From the NCBI GenBank assembly GCA_029531795.1, contig JAPEIS010000018.1:186001-250000 (forward strand): a DNA stretch of 64,000 nt, read 5' to 3'. The notes below the pieces were generated by a model that saw nothing but the letters and a program-made list of their open reading frames with translations, did no database searches and had not been told where the DNA came from. Of this stretch, positions 11,293 through 22,218 are shown one piece after another. Source of the DNA: Sclerotinia nivalis (taxonomy: Eukaryota; Ascomycota; Leotiomycetes; Helotiales; Sclerotiniaceae). The translations under genes were made by a program, and so were the position numbers. Positions within the stretch are counted from its first letter, which is position 1. Each line of letters starts with the position of its first letter.

Positions 11293-12282
11293 ATGGCCCC
11301 TCCAGACTGGCAAGCTGTTCAATGGGATGGTGGATGTGGAGACGGCCTCTTTATTACTATCTTGTTTCATCATAAGAGGTTTCATATATCGATACTTCCA
11401 CCATCCTCACCCATTACAATCGAAAGGCAACTCTTATCTAAATTCGACACGATTAATGATGACGATCAAGATGAAGTTCTGACCGTTCAGAAAGAAATCG
11501 AGGATTTCGTTTACGAAGCTGGAGGCTCAATGTGGACTCAGTTGGCTCCTCTATCACCAAACAATACAGAACTCTCAGATCTTCATTCTTTACTTTATCC
11601 TGAGACTTTTTCATTTTATTTCGTGACGAAGAATGGTAAAGCGGCATTGGTACAATACGAAACGGATAAAGTGCAGTATGATGCATTTGGCATGAAAATA
11701 GTCAATGATATCAATCTACCTCAGTACTCATCTAAAGATATCCGTGTACTAGAGACTCTTGTAGGACAGGGCTATATTACTCAAGTCTCGGTCAAAGGAG
11801 TGGAAATGTGCTGTAAAAGCGGGGATGATAATTTCTGGCAGAGCATCGAAAGAGAGTTTGATTGTCTCAGCAAGGTCGCGAGATCTAAATATGGTAATAA
11901 AATTCGAGTACCAAAGTTACTTGGATTGGTGGTTTCGGTAGATAATGGTACAATCATTGGGATTCTGGAAGAGTTCATTCCTGTAGGAGAGCCGGCCGAC
12001 TTGAGTGAACTGGATGATGGGGGAATTGAGGCTTCGATTGAGAGGAGGAAGAAATGGGGAACTCAGGTTCAGGAAACGGTCAATTTGCTTCATGAGATAG
12101 GAGTGATATGGGGGGATGGAAAGCCTCATAATGTGCTAATTCATGGAAAGACGGATGATGCTTGGGTAGTTGATTTCGGAGGTGGCTATACAGAAGGCTG
12201 GGTTGATGAGGAGTTGGTGGAATCTTTGAGAGGTGACGAGCAAGCAGTCGGCAGGGTTCAGAAATTCTTAGAGAGTTGTTAA
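11293..12282 (+). CDS. Protein kinase-like fold protein (fungal)
   Basis: Intronless, 329 aa. The C-terminal 70 residues read as a kinase catalytic core: LLHEIGVIWGDGKPHNVLI contains the D-x-K-x-x-N pattern (Asp275, Lys277, Asn280) and VVDFGGG carries a DFG (Asp294). The usual HRD is replaced by WGD. The protein stops soon after the DFG, so the activation segment and most of the C-lobe are absent. I could not place a glycine-rich loop or the VAIK lysine with confidence. It looks like the reduced fungal kinase-like or aminoglycoside-phosphotransferase-like families expanded in plant-associated ascomycetes. Activity is plausible but unproven and the substrate is unknown. Confidence 0.7.
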   Translation: MAPPDWQAVQWDGGCGDGLFITILFHHKRFHISILPPSSPITIERQLLSKFDTINDDDQDEVLTVQKEIEDFVYEAGGSMWTQLAPLSPNNTELSDLHSLLYPETFSFYFVTKNGKAALVQYETDKVQYDAFGMKIVNDINLPQYSSKDIRVLETLVGQGYITQVSVKGVEMCCKSGDDNFWQSIEREFDCLSKVARSKYGNKIRVPKLLGLVVSVDNGTIIGILEEFIPVGEPADLSELDDGGIEASIERRKKWGTQVQETVNLLHEIGVIWGDGKPHNVLIHGKTDDAWVVDFGGGYTEGWVDEELVESLRGDEQAVGRVQKFLESC

Positions 12283-13071
12283 GTACATTCAGCCAATCAA
12301 ATGTTAACCTCAACATTTAAGTCTAGAAGCCATGGTGGATAACAACATACATTTTCATCGATTCGAAGCTGGAGCTAATAATGTTAATTTACATTGGCTC
12401 TGTAGCTGTGACACATATATAAGATATAAATCCCTAGTTCACCTGCAATAGCATGAGGAATTGATTTAACGTTTGAGAAGTGTGGATTTGTATGTCACCA
12501 CTGTCACGAAATGCATACAATAAGAAATCAGAATTGTTATTATAGATGCTATTCCTGAGAGTCATTATTATGATCAATGTATTAGTCAATAGACGTAAGA
12601 AATCGTTCTGAGCAAAAATTTCCGCATAAAGATAACGCGCCATAGACATCTTCTACACCTCAAATCCAAAAACGACAATTTCAAAAAAAAAGGCTACGTG
12701 AGAAAAAAGATTTTTTAAAAAAGAAGTTAGCAAAAATTCAAAAATCAGAGAAAATAATCATAAACTTACAGAAATAATCAAAGAGAATAAACAGGGTTGA
12801 TCCGTTAGCTCCTCACTTGAGGGTGCCCAGCCAGAACGACGAGGACGTGGATCTTTCTGGCCACCCTGTACACAGTTAGATGTTAATGGGGGATACATAC
12901 GTTTATTTTGTTTTGTCCGGGGTCCAGGAAAGGTGGGAAAGTATCTTTTCGTGTCATTTCAGTCAAGTGTCCGGGAGTTAGTGGTTAGTTGGTGGTTAGC
13001 GGTTAGTGGTTAGTTTCACGAAAACTGCATGGGGAAGGGGAGGAGAAGGGGAGGGGAAGGGGGAAGATAAT
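12283..13071. other. Spacer with one possible orphan exon
   Basis: Gap of 789 bases. Most is AT-rich. A stretch near 12795-12870, read on the minus strand after a CAG at about 12868, is coding-like in composition (GGQKDPRPRRSGW and on to a stop), but no start or partner exon could be fixed. A minus ORF at 12434-12649 has no family resemblance. A G-rich tract (GGGGAGGAG-type) lies at 13030-13065. Confidence 0.35.
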
Positions 13072-14701
13072 CTACCATTTCCAAAGAATCTTTGGAAGTA
13101 TGATTGCGGCTGCAATCAGGGTCCAGGTGGCTACTGTTTTGATGGTCTTTGAGTTTCGGTGGATCCAGGATTGCTTGGTAGCAATGGTTGTCGATGGGAT
13201 GGCCTCGGATTCTGGAGTGGCCTCGGAGTAGCTGTCGAGGGAGGAGGGATAGTTAGTTGTGTCCGAGTCATCCTCGGTTGAGGATGAGGCATGTGTTACT
13301 GCGGGCTTGGAGTTGGGAATTGTGTAGGGAGTCACGTTGGGAATCACAGGGTAAGGGCGTGCATCATGAAACCTACCACCACGTTTTGACCGTGGCTTTT
13401 GGGAAATGGGCTGAGGGGATGGAATGGGGGATGGGCATGGGCTTGGGGATGGGCTTAGGGAATACACAAAGGGAATAGGGGAACAAATGAAGGGGTCGGA
13501 CAAAGGAGATTGAGCTACAATTTCACTGTCAGATTCAGATGTTGCCATCAACTTCGAACTTTCCTTGAAAGGTCGCACTGGAGTTACTATGTTTGCTCGG
13601 GAAATGAGAAGTTCTTCTTCGAGGATCAGCTGGGACCACCGCTAGGCAAGAGACTTCCTTTTAGCCTGCCTGAACAAGCGGATTTGCTCGTATACTACAG
13701 GTTGCTGGGGGGAAGAGGGATGTGAACCATCTTCAGCTAATACTGAAGAGCCACGGGAATGGGAATGGAATGTTGGGATGGAAGGGGAGGCAAGGGAGGG
13801 CGAGGAGGATGAAGACAAAGAAAGGGAATGGTGGAGGGAGAAGGATTGTTGGGTGGTCACTGGGCTGGGGGTCTCACGCATGTTGAAGGGGAATTTGGAC
13901 TGGGGGAGGGGGACGGGGGAAATGGATCGTGTTGGAGACAAAGAAAGGGAATGGTGGGCTGAAAAGGATTGTGGAGTGCTTGCTGGGCTTGGGGTCACAG
14001 ATGGCATGGTAGGGGCAAATTTGAACTGGGGCTGGGGAAGAGGGGCTGAAGAAGAAGAAACAGAAGGAAAAACAGTGGGATGATCCGGGAAAGGGTCCAA
14101 GGGAAGGTTGGAAAGAAAGGGAATGGGAGTTATCGCATGGGGCTGAGCACCAGGTAGAAGATCTACCCTGATACAAGGGGAAAGAATTGGAAAAAGGTCG
14201 CTGGACCCAGAGCCTCGACTAGAGGATGTATATTCTTCCATGGTTGAGTCACTGTACATGGTGGGGGAACGATAGGGTTTGGGGGCATTGGGATGGGGTT
14301 TGATCTCAAGAGCCGACCAATCGATCGACTCGTAAGAACAGGAATCAGAATAATATGATGAAGAAGTAATGGATGCAGATGAAGACAAAGGAAAAGAATT
14401 TTTTGGGGATTGTTTTTTGTTTTGAGTTTTTGGGACTCGTAGGACCGAAAGTTGTGGAGGAAGATAGGTTTCCAGGCCTGTTAGATGGTGGTTGGAGGTT
14501 TGAAGGCTCCAAGGAGGGTTCCGGTTGATTGTCACCCACGTATGGGACGTGGAGAGGACGGAAGTGAGAGGGTGGGAGAGTGGAAGAGTTTTGTGGAACT
14601 TGATATCCACGACCGCGGAGGGCCGACATGTTGATGGTAGAGTTGGAACTGGCAGCCCCAGGAGCACTGCCAGTGGAAGAAGAAGAGTGAAAGCGAGACA
14701 T
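13072..14701 (-). CDS. Ser/Pro-rich protein, alternative tail-anchored form separated by an in-frame TAG
   Basis: Start ATG at 14701 (MSRFHSSSSTGSAPG). Exon 1 is 14701..14536. A 58-nt intron ends at a CTAACAG acceptor, and exon 2 begins at 14477. Reading continues in frame to a TAG at 13642..13644 (333 aa). The same frame continues past the TAG to 13072 as a further protein-like stretch ending in a hydrophobic segment (TLIAAAIILPKILWKW). A 69-nt GT-AG interval (13698..13630) is a multiple of three, includes the TAG, and would remove it. The body is Ser/Pro-rich with an internal duplication (SFSAHHSLSLSP and SFSLHHSLSLSS). No known domain was recognised. The alternatives are a decayed gene or a sequencing error at the TAG. 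Confidence 0.55.
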
Positions 14702-16782
14702 TGAAAATGTGTAAGCTTGTAGAGTGCAGAGAGTATGTGAAAGCGGCAGGGAGAAGAAAGAGAAAAAAAGAGAATCTAGGAACAGAAAAGAAAGCGGGAT
14801 ATATATATCAATTCTTTGGCGCGTTTTTGCAATTTTTGGCGTGTTTTTCTTAGGCCGGGAACACGTCACCTTAGACTCGGACGGCGTCCTTTTGAAGCTT
14901 TATTGTAGCCGAACAGAAATACAGGACCAATGATGGTACCGAATGCATAAACTCTATCATGGCCGAACAGAACGGAATGACCGATAGTCTTAAAAGACGC
15001 GAGAGCATGAACTCTATCATAATGGGAACAGAAGTTGCAGAAAGGAAGGAGCGATGGTGGTATGCAGAGTGAGGGCATGAGCTCTACTCTATCAAGTAGC
15101 TGTAATTAAACTGTAGTTATAATAAACAATATTCATCTCACGAGTCAAAGGATTCAGACAATGAGATCCACGAGCAGATAATTGAGTGTCATAATTAATC
15201 AATTTGTGCTAACTCTAGACGAAAAGACTCCGTTATCGAGCAGTCCTACACCTACCCAGCAGGGGGTTGTGATCTTCAGGAAAGTAATTTGTTCAGAGCA
15301 ACATAGAAGACACCCGCCATCGTGATTGAAGCGACAGCTTTAAAGGATGTACATGGTGTCTGATCATACCTCCGGCAAATGGGACAGGTAGGGTTTTGTC
15401 GTTCGAGTCCTGTTCATGAACCTCGATTTCCAAGACGCAACTCTGCAATTCCATAACAGGACGCATAGCCTAGATTAGAAGGTGTCTGTAGCATCTTCCA
15501 ACACTGATAAATGCTAATTCATCTACACCAGCAGTGTTCCCGCAGTACGATACATACCTAGCAACTATGTCCTCCTCCGTCGCCTCACGGTTCCAATACC
15601 AAAAAACAACAGACTTAGATACTGAGAGAAGCAAGAAGCAAGAAGCAACTAATATCGCGCGGAACCATCAAGAGATCGGGTAATAAAGGGAGGTTTCGCC
15701 ACCAAGCTGCAGGTCCTTTGCTCCGCCGGATGGGAATTTGCGTTCTTGATTCAGACTTCAAAATCAAAGCGAATTCCACGACTTTAATTCGCAGACGCGT
15801 AGGTCCGGGAAAGTGCTGGGTTATACAACAAAGGAGGTGAGATACTGTGTGCGAGCGGAGGCATGACGGGTAAAAGCGGAGCAAATACTTGGCAGCTAAG
15901 CTTTTTCTAGCATACGTAAAGACTTTCACACCACTTCATCGTTAATTATTACGCCTCGTACTTCAAGATGTGACGATCTTACATAGATTTGATTATAAGA
16001 GTGTCTGGCAAGATCCCGAAGCGCGCTGAGGAAATTATGATTTCATGGCACTACCACAAACAACATGGCGCCTGGCATTTGTTTGATTCAAACGCGACAC
16101 CAACGTAAAAAACAAAGAAGCGGCTAAAAGGGCAGCGGAAAGACGTATCAAAGATGGTATCTGCGACTAATCTCCGTCAAACCATCGCCTTCAAAACTCC
16201 TACTCTTTCCTGGCGGACTGCATTGACAAACCCATGGACAACAGCTTCAACCCACTAGCATGAAGATCGCGTCGCGTCTCCGAACAAACGTGAGTCTACA
16301 GGATCGCAAGTTATATCTGATGCAAAACAATAACTCATTCATCACACCAAATATAGTTTTGTTCAGCTCCGAGAATGATTTAAAGGATTTGGGATGAAGA
16401 GTCTAGGAAGGTGGGTGGGGTGGGCTACCTTTACGAAAAATGACCCCACATTAATCTTACTATTCCCAAAACCCGATAGCTCGTTGATGGCATACCATGG
16501 CATATTGTTCTAGCTACACATGCAAGATACGAATCCTATGAGAAGATAAAAAAGGAGCAATAGTGTTGAAGAAAGAGCAACAGTTCAGCTGCTCGTTTGA
16601 ATCTCGATATTTAATGCCGCTTCAAGAATGTGATTCACCATCTAAAAGCTCCACAAAGTCACGAAAAAATGAGAAGGAAAGAGTACATTAACCAACTATC
16701 CGCCAACCCTGTCGAGCGATAACTCCAGAATACTCCCATAAACGCCATACTTCAGTCAAGCATCCTCCCAATCCCTTAGATC
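14702..16782. other. 2.1-kb spacer with degenerate repeats
   Basis: No convincing gene. Near 14890-15090 there are about three degenerate copies of a roughly 60-bp unit containing CTCTATCAT and GAACAGAA. Short ORFs here have no family resemblance. A TTCGAGTCC string at 15397 resembles a tRNA T-loop but lacks the paired stems. Confidence 0.45.
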
Positions 16783-17296
16783 CTATCTCTCTCTTTCCAT
16801 AAAAGACGAATGCAAAATATTCATCTCAGGTATCCCCCTTTTCCTCGTTCCTGGTGGCCTCTGACCTTTACACATCAAGCGATTCCCTTTATTCGCCTTA
16901 CTGTTCCATTTTCTTCGGTTTGCTAAGTCCTTCCTCTCCTGTTTCTTTTGTTGCTTTCTCGCCAAATAATCTTTACTTTCTTGTCCTTGTTCGCTTAGCA
17001 CTCTGGCTCGTTTGCTCCGCCGGGGCTGAGTTGGAGAAAGTGCTGGGGAGGGTGCTGGAGGCGGTGCTGGAGGCGGTGCTGAAGGCGGTGCTGAAGGCGG
17101 TGCTGAAGGCGGTGCTGGGGAGGAAGTACTAGCAAGTGTGGTTGCTGACGTTACCCCAATAGTGGCATTGTGATTGTTTGAATTGCTGTCAGAGATTGTT
17201 AACCCCTGAATCTTCCACCCGAAGCCAAACAATGAGCACTAACCTAGCTGGTTCGCCGCCAGCGGAGCCAGGAGAAACGGAATCTCGGCTCGACAT
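16783..17296 (-). CDS. Small basic Ala/Pro-repeat protein, probably nuclear
   Basis: Two exons, 17296..17244 and 17185..16783 (151 aa), joined through an AG|GTTAGT donor and a CTGACAG acceptor. The spliced start is MSSRDSVSPGSAGGEPAS. Residues about 37-70 are an Ala/Pro/Ser repeat (APPSAPPSAPPSAPPPAP), encoded by tandem 12-nt units at 17045-17120. The C-terminal half is strongly basic (RRSKRARVLSEQ, RKQQKKQERKDLANRRKW), which suggests nuclear localisation or nucleic-acid binding. No domain was recognised. The repeat length probably varies between strains. Confidence 0.6.
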
Positions 17297-17771
17297 TGTT
17301 CTCAGAGAGTTGAGCTATCGATTGCAACGTTGCTGTCTTGTCAAGATCAAAGTAATGGGAATCGAACCCAAATTTGAGGAATACTGGAAGACTGGGCGAG
17401 GAAATAAGAGGAGTGGAAGAACGAAAGGAAAATTTATAAATTACCTATACATTCGGCTGGGTTCCTCAGGACAATAGAGACTTTGATTTCTATTGTCGAG
17501 CAGCAGTGAATGTAAAATCATTAGCGAACATCCATCCATTGTCAGAAACATTTGAAGAATGAAGATCAAAGGTAAAGTGAATTCTAGAAGATGCACTTGC
17601 TTTCGCATAGAACATTCGGAAATGCAACTGGGTACGTTCCAATCCAATCTTTGTATGATGTGGGTATTATGTGCAGTGCGAATAGCTATATACATGTGGA
17701 AAGATTCCTAGGAAGATGCGGAACACAGAACAGAGACGAACACCGGGTGGATAAAAGGTCTTAGTAGAGCC
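17297..17771. other. Spacer 3' of the permease gene
   Basis: 475 bases between the small basic protein's start and the permease stop, both on the minus strand. It should hold the promoter of the former and the 3' UTR of the latter. No gene was seen. Confidence 0.45.
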
Positions 17772-19479
17772 TCAAAGACCATCCGAAGCTGGTGGTCCTT
17801 TGTACACTATGCTCTGTTAGTATATTCCAAACTTTCGTTTTGGAGATAAAACTTACCTTTCCTCGCATAAACGCCATACCAAATCGCCGCAATCGCCATA
17901 AACCCGACCAGCACTACGCTCGCATAATTCATCGTCACCTCTGTAACAGGTAATGCCGTAGGCATACTGAACAACACCACCTCAAAAGCGATCCATATTA
18001 AGGCCACCACATTCACGGTCGTTCCCACGATATGCCCACAATTCCAGCGCGCGTGAGACACTTCTCGTCTTCTATTCCATAGCAGTGAAAGGCCGATTGG
18101 TATAGCGTAGGAGATAGCAAGTGCCATAACGCCTACTGATACGAAAGCGGTGAAAGCACTACTGCTACCTAGATTAATGAGCCCAAGAAGCATTTGAACA
18201 ATAGTTACTAGTATAAGGGCATTGACTGGTACATCTAGGGACTTGTTGACAATGGAAAATATTTTGGAGCCAGGTATTGCTTGATCACGGGCGAACGCCC
18301 AAGTGCAGCGGGATGCGGCCACTGTGATGCTAATGGAACAGAACATGGTAATGCCAAGTACGAGAAATGTAAGACCTAATCCACCTCCTGGTGTCCCCAT
18401 GACCATATGGAAGATATATGGGAGGGCCTGAGCACTGGGTGCACCAATGACGTCGGCAAGAGGGGGCATCGTTATGCATATTGGGATGATGAAGAATAGA
18501 CCAGCTGTTCCGCCAACAGGAACGCATAGGGCCATTGCTTTAGGGACTTTGATCGTGGGATTGGAGACTTCTTCCGCCATAGATGAGATCATGCCGATTG
18601 CGGAGAAAGTATATGCAGCGGGTAAGAGACCGATGAAGAAAGTGAACCCTCCCCACCCAGCAAAAGAGGTATCGTAGTTGCCAAGGGAATAACTAGCACT
18701 GTGTCTCCCTTCCTTTGCCGAGACGGAAAGGGCGATGAGAATGATGAGGATACTGACGGCCGTCCAAGCAGCGCAGATTGTATCGACCATTGGTAGGAAT
18801 CGGTTGCCGAATGTGCATATAAAAAGTGTTAGGAGACAAATGGCATAGAATATGAGAGTAAGTTGCCAGCTAGATGCTACAAAGTTTGGATGATACATGG
18901 CGATGGTTGCAGATATCAAAGATGCAAATCCAAAGTTGACGGATAGTGTAATTGTCCAGTTTCCAATAAGCCATACCCAACCGGTGATGAAGGAGAGGAT
19001 GGTCTTGTATCTTTTTGCCACCTACCATTCTCGGATTAGCAATGGCCGAATGTTCCATCTTCTCTCGATAAGTTCTTGTTGGAGATCACTTCATCGGCGT
19101 CTGATGAGTAAAAGCAAGAAGTGGAGAATATCCTCACCTGAAAAGACCAATAGTATGGTCCAGCCGAAGTTGGATACCTCGAGGCAAGTTCACTCAATGA
19201 TAGAGCCACACACTCATCTAAAACAAGAACCACAATCCATCCAACGAAAATGGAAAGCTGACCTCCTCCATATATGGCACTAATCAATGGTCCCCCTTCT
19301 CCATAAGGTATTGCTGCGATTGCGAGCGATTGGAAAAGGAGAGTAAACAACGATCGATTTCGTTGAAGCTCAGCGGTATATCCAAGAGCTTCAAGGTTAT
19401 CAACTTCATTAGAAGCCGGTGGAGAAATTGTTGATGATATTGCTTTTTCGTCGTCAGTTGGTTTAGTGGCCATTTTCAC
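17772..19479 (-). CDS. APC-family amino acid / GABA / choline permease
   Basis: Twelve-helix plasma-membrane transporter of the fungal ACT/GABA-permease (Uga4/Hnm1-like) group. Exons 19479..19138, 19021..17857 and 17806..17772 give 513 aa. Family marks include a soluble N-terminus, AAIPYGEGGPL, GWIVVLVLDECVALSLSELA, SRYPTSAGPYYWSF in TM3 and AAYTFSAIGMISSMAEEVSNP in the centre. The last exon (stop at 17772) encodes the short cytosolic tail YKGPPASDGL, supporting use of the acceptor before 17806 rather than the earlier CAG. A second Met six bases downstream of the start (19473) is an equally possible start. Substrate is most likely GABA, choline or a basic amine; sequence alone does not decide. 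Confidence 0.88.
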
Positions 19480-22218
19480 AGAAGGTACCTGGGGCCTTCA
19501 GCACTAGATTCTTTTCTGATAAGAAATTTAGGACGGTAAACTAGGATACTGTACGAAGGAGCGAAGCAAGTCCATATGGACATGGACAGGTTCATGAGGG
19601 ATATATGAATTCTCTCTCAAGGGCCGCGGAATTGAGATCGGCCACTATCTGCAGCGCTTAAGTGACACAAAGATGGCTGTACCAAGTGATCGGTACCACC
19701 AGCCTTCAAGGTAAATAAGAACCAATACAGAAACATTTTCCTGCATGGCTTGGACGATGTTAAGGAAAGGAACAATCATATGTTGATCTTTCATTGGCTC
19801 GTCGTGGTTATCATAATGTGATAAGGTTTATCTTCCAAAATGGATTCGCTTACACACGTTTTCAAGGTATGTAGCTAATCTCTGAAGAGACGTTCGTGCC
19901 CCGTGAAACACATTGAAATGCCTTGAATGTATTGCACAGTACAAATCGGGAAAGAGTCAATCAGTAGAGGTAACGTTGAAAACAATCCGAATAAAGAGAG
20001 CTCAAGTTTTCATCTGGAAATTCACCTCCCGTCTTCTCAGGCCTTCTCATCGGATGCGAAAGTGTCGCACACTAATTTGTAGATCCTGGCAAACAACATG
20101 GATGGCTACTGAACAGGCAAGGTATAAATGTTGTACTCCTTCACGTCAATGGTGGAAAATCGAGCTGTTTTTGGCAACGCGGGGAACTGTAAAAGACGGC
20201 AAGGGTCCGAGCGTACAGTAAACCAGCGGAGTCTTATAGAGACTATAGAGACGAGGAAGGAAAGACTGATAGAAAATCAAAAAGTGATCTAAATTACTAT
20301 ATATCATGAGAGACTAATGAAAGCGTGTAAGTACACGAAATATAGAAATATCACGTGGATATCACGTGTATTAGAGAGATCGATAATGTTATCAAGCTAG
20401 GCGACCGCTAGGTCGAATCCGAATAGCAATCAACCAACATGGTTTCATTATTGATGATTGGGATACCGCAACACGAATGCTTTCCGTGATTTTATCAGAT
20501 CATTGCCTCTGTTCTTGACCTCAATCATCAACATCCTTTCCTGCCCGCTACCTCAGACCACTCGAATTACCCCCCACCCGCATCTCACTATTCTTAGGTA
20601 AACCAACCTTTCGTTATTCTTACATTTTGACTCGCTTGTTGACTTGATTTGGAGGTGAGTCCATCAGGACGAGGGCTTTTGGGTTCCACAAAGAACTTCG
20701 TGGTTTCCATCCTTTAGAACGACGTCGACTATCGAATGAGAAGAATGATCACCACAACACGGGATGAAAAGCGTCTAGGTTAACGTCGATGAAAACAAAG
20801 ATACAGAATTGCTGCGCCACCTCACCTGTACTAGCTGGCAATTGAGTCTTTGACAAAATTGACGACTAGCTGGCCAATATTGCGTTAGAATCGGAACCAT
20901 CAGATTGCGAACTCATTTATCATTCGGAAATGCTGTTAGTTCCGTACCAAATCCTGTCTTTTGGTCCGAATAATCATAATATGAAAGAACATGCTCAGAT
21001 TTGATTTAACGAAAAGAACCCCAAAATTATGAGCATACTAACAGAGATACCAAGTTCATCACCACGAAGCAAACAAAAACATTTGAAGTCGGTCTGGAGT
21101 AGTCTCCTCCCTCCTCATTCATCAAAAATATTAAAGCCAATAAAATGCCGTGCTACAAAGCATCAATCTTTCAGCCAATAATGCTGATATATCTTTCTCT
21201 TCCTCGTGGTGTTAAGGACAAAGAACGAACGGATATCGGATCTAGAAGGATTCGAGAAGGACCATAGAAAGGATCTATAAATATCTCAGGGTTATGGGGG
21301 TCTACAAAGAATCTAGAAAGATCTTGGATTCTAGAAAAGATTCCCCATAGAAAAAGAAGTATCGTCAGGTAAAGATGTTCATAAGTGTGCACATTTCGAT
21401 CGTTGCAAAAATATTCCATTGGTCACAACACAAAGAAATCATGCTGAATGGTCCATCTTTCATCAGTGGCATTGAGACTAGTTATGAGTATCTCCAAAGA
21501 TTATGGAAGCGCGCCTATAGTCCTCGCGGCGCATATCATCCACAATCATTATTATATCCTTGATTGTGATAAGACTCTATCAGCCTTTCTTCATTGGGGG
21601 AGTACGAGTGTGAATTTGGCCTCGCTGTAACTGCACGCGAAAATAGTATGGGCCTTGGCCGTAAAAGGCAATTACCGGTGTGACCGATGGAACCAACCAT
21701 TACCAATTACTTTGATTTATTCTCTTTGAGATCCGGTCATGAGAACATAATGTCAAAATGATCTCTATCCAACTGCTCTGGGGATCTAGCTGGATGAGGG
21801 TCAGTATACTCTTTGAAAATAGCCAAGAAGTCTTCTTAAAATACTGAACTAACATCTGAGAACATCTGGATCCGTTCAACCACGGAAAAGGAAGCTTCTA
21901 CATTGAAACACGAAGCAGAATTCATTGGTCGGTCGAAGTTAGACCTGAGAGATAAAAATTCATGTTAAATTTCCAAGCCACCTTTTGAACACCGATTAGT
22001 CCAAGAAGACTTGAACGATATTCTCCGTAGAGAAATTTCGAGGTTCTGGTGTTCAAACTCGATAAGGAAGACTTCTTTATTGAGGCCTAAATACATTAAA
22101 TCTCACTCGTTTCTTCGGAATTTGCCCACATTTACACTTCACTATTTTGTTTTCGTATATACCTTTATAGATATTGAACTTTTAGAATAGAGCACGGGCG
22201 GACTAGCTCTCAGGGACC
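19480..22218. other. 2.7-kb spacer, no gene recognised
   Basis: AT-rich. Two copies of TATCACGTG lie at 20350-20371. A purine-rich stretch at 21230-21350 has repeated TCTAGAA motifs. A 10-bp inverted pair (TTTGAACACC and GGTGTTCAAA) lies near 21985 and 22050. Short ORFs (for example 19913-20221) lack support. The last part is the promoter of the CFEM receptor gene. Confidence 0.4.

Noticed and set aside
15385..15425. TTCGAGTCC string resembling a tRNA T-loop
   Set aside because: Flanking bases do not form a 5-bp stem and no acceptor stem was found.
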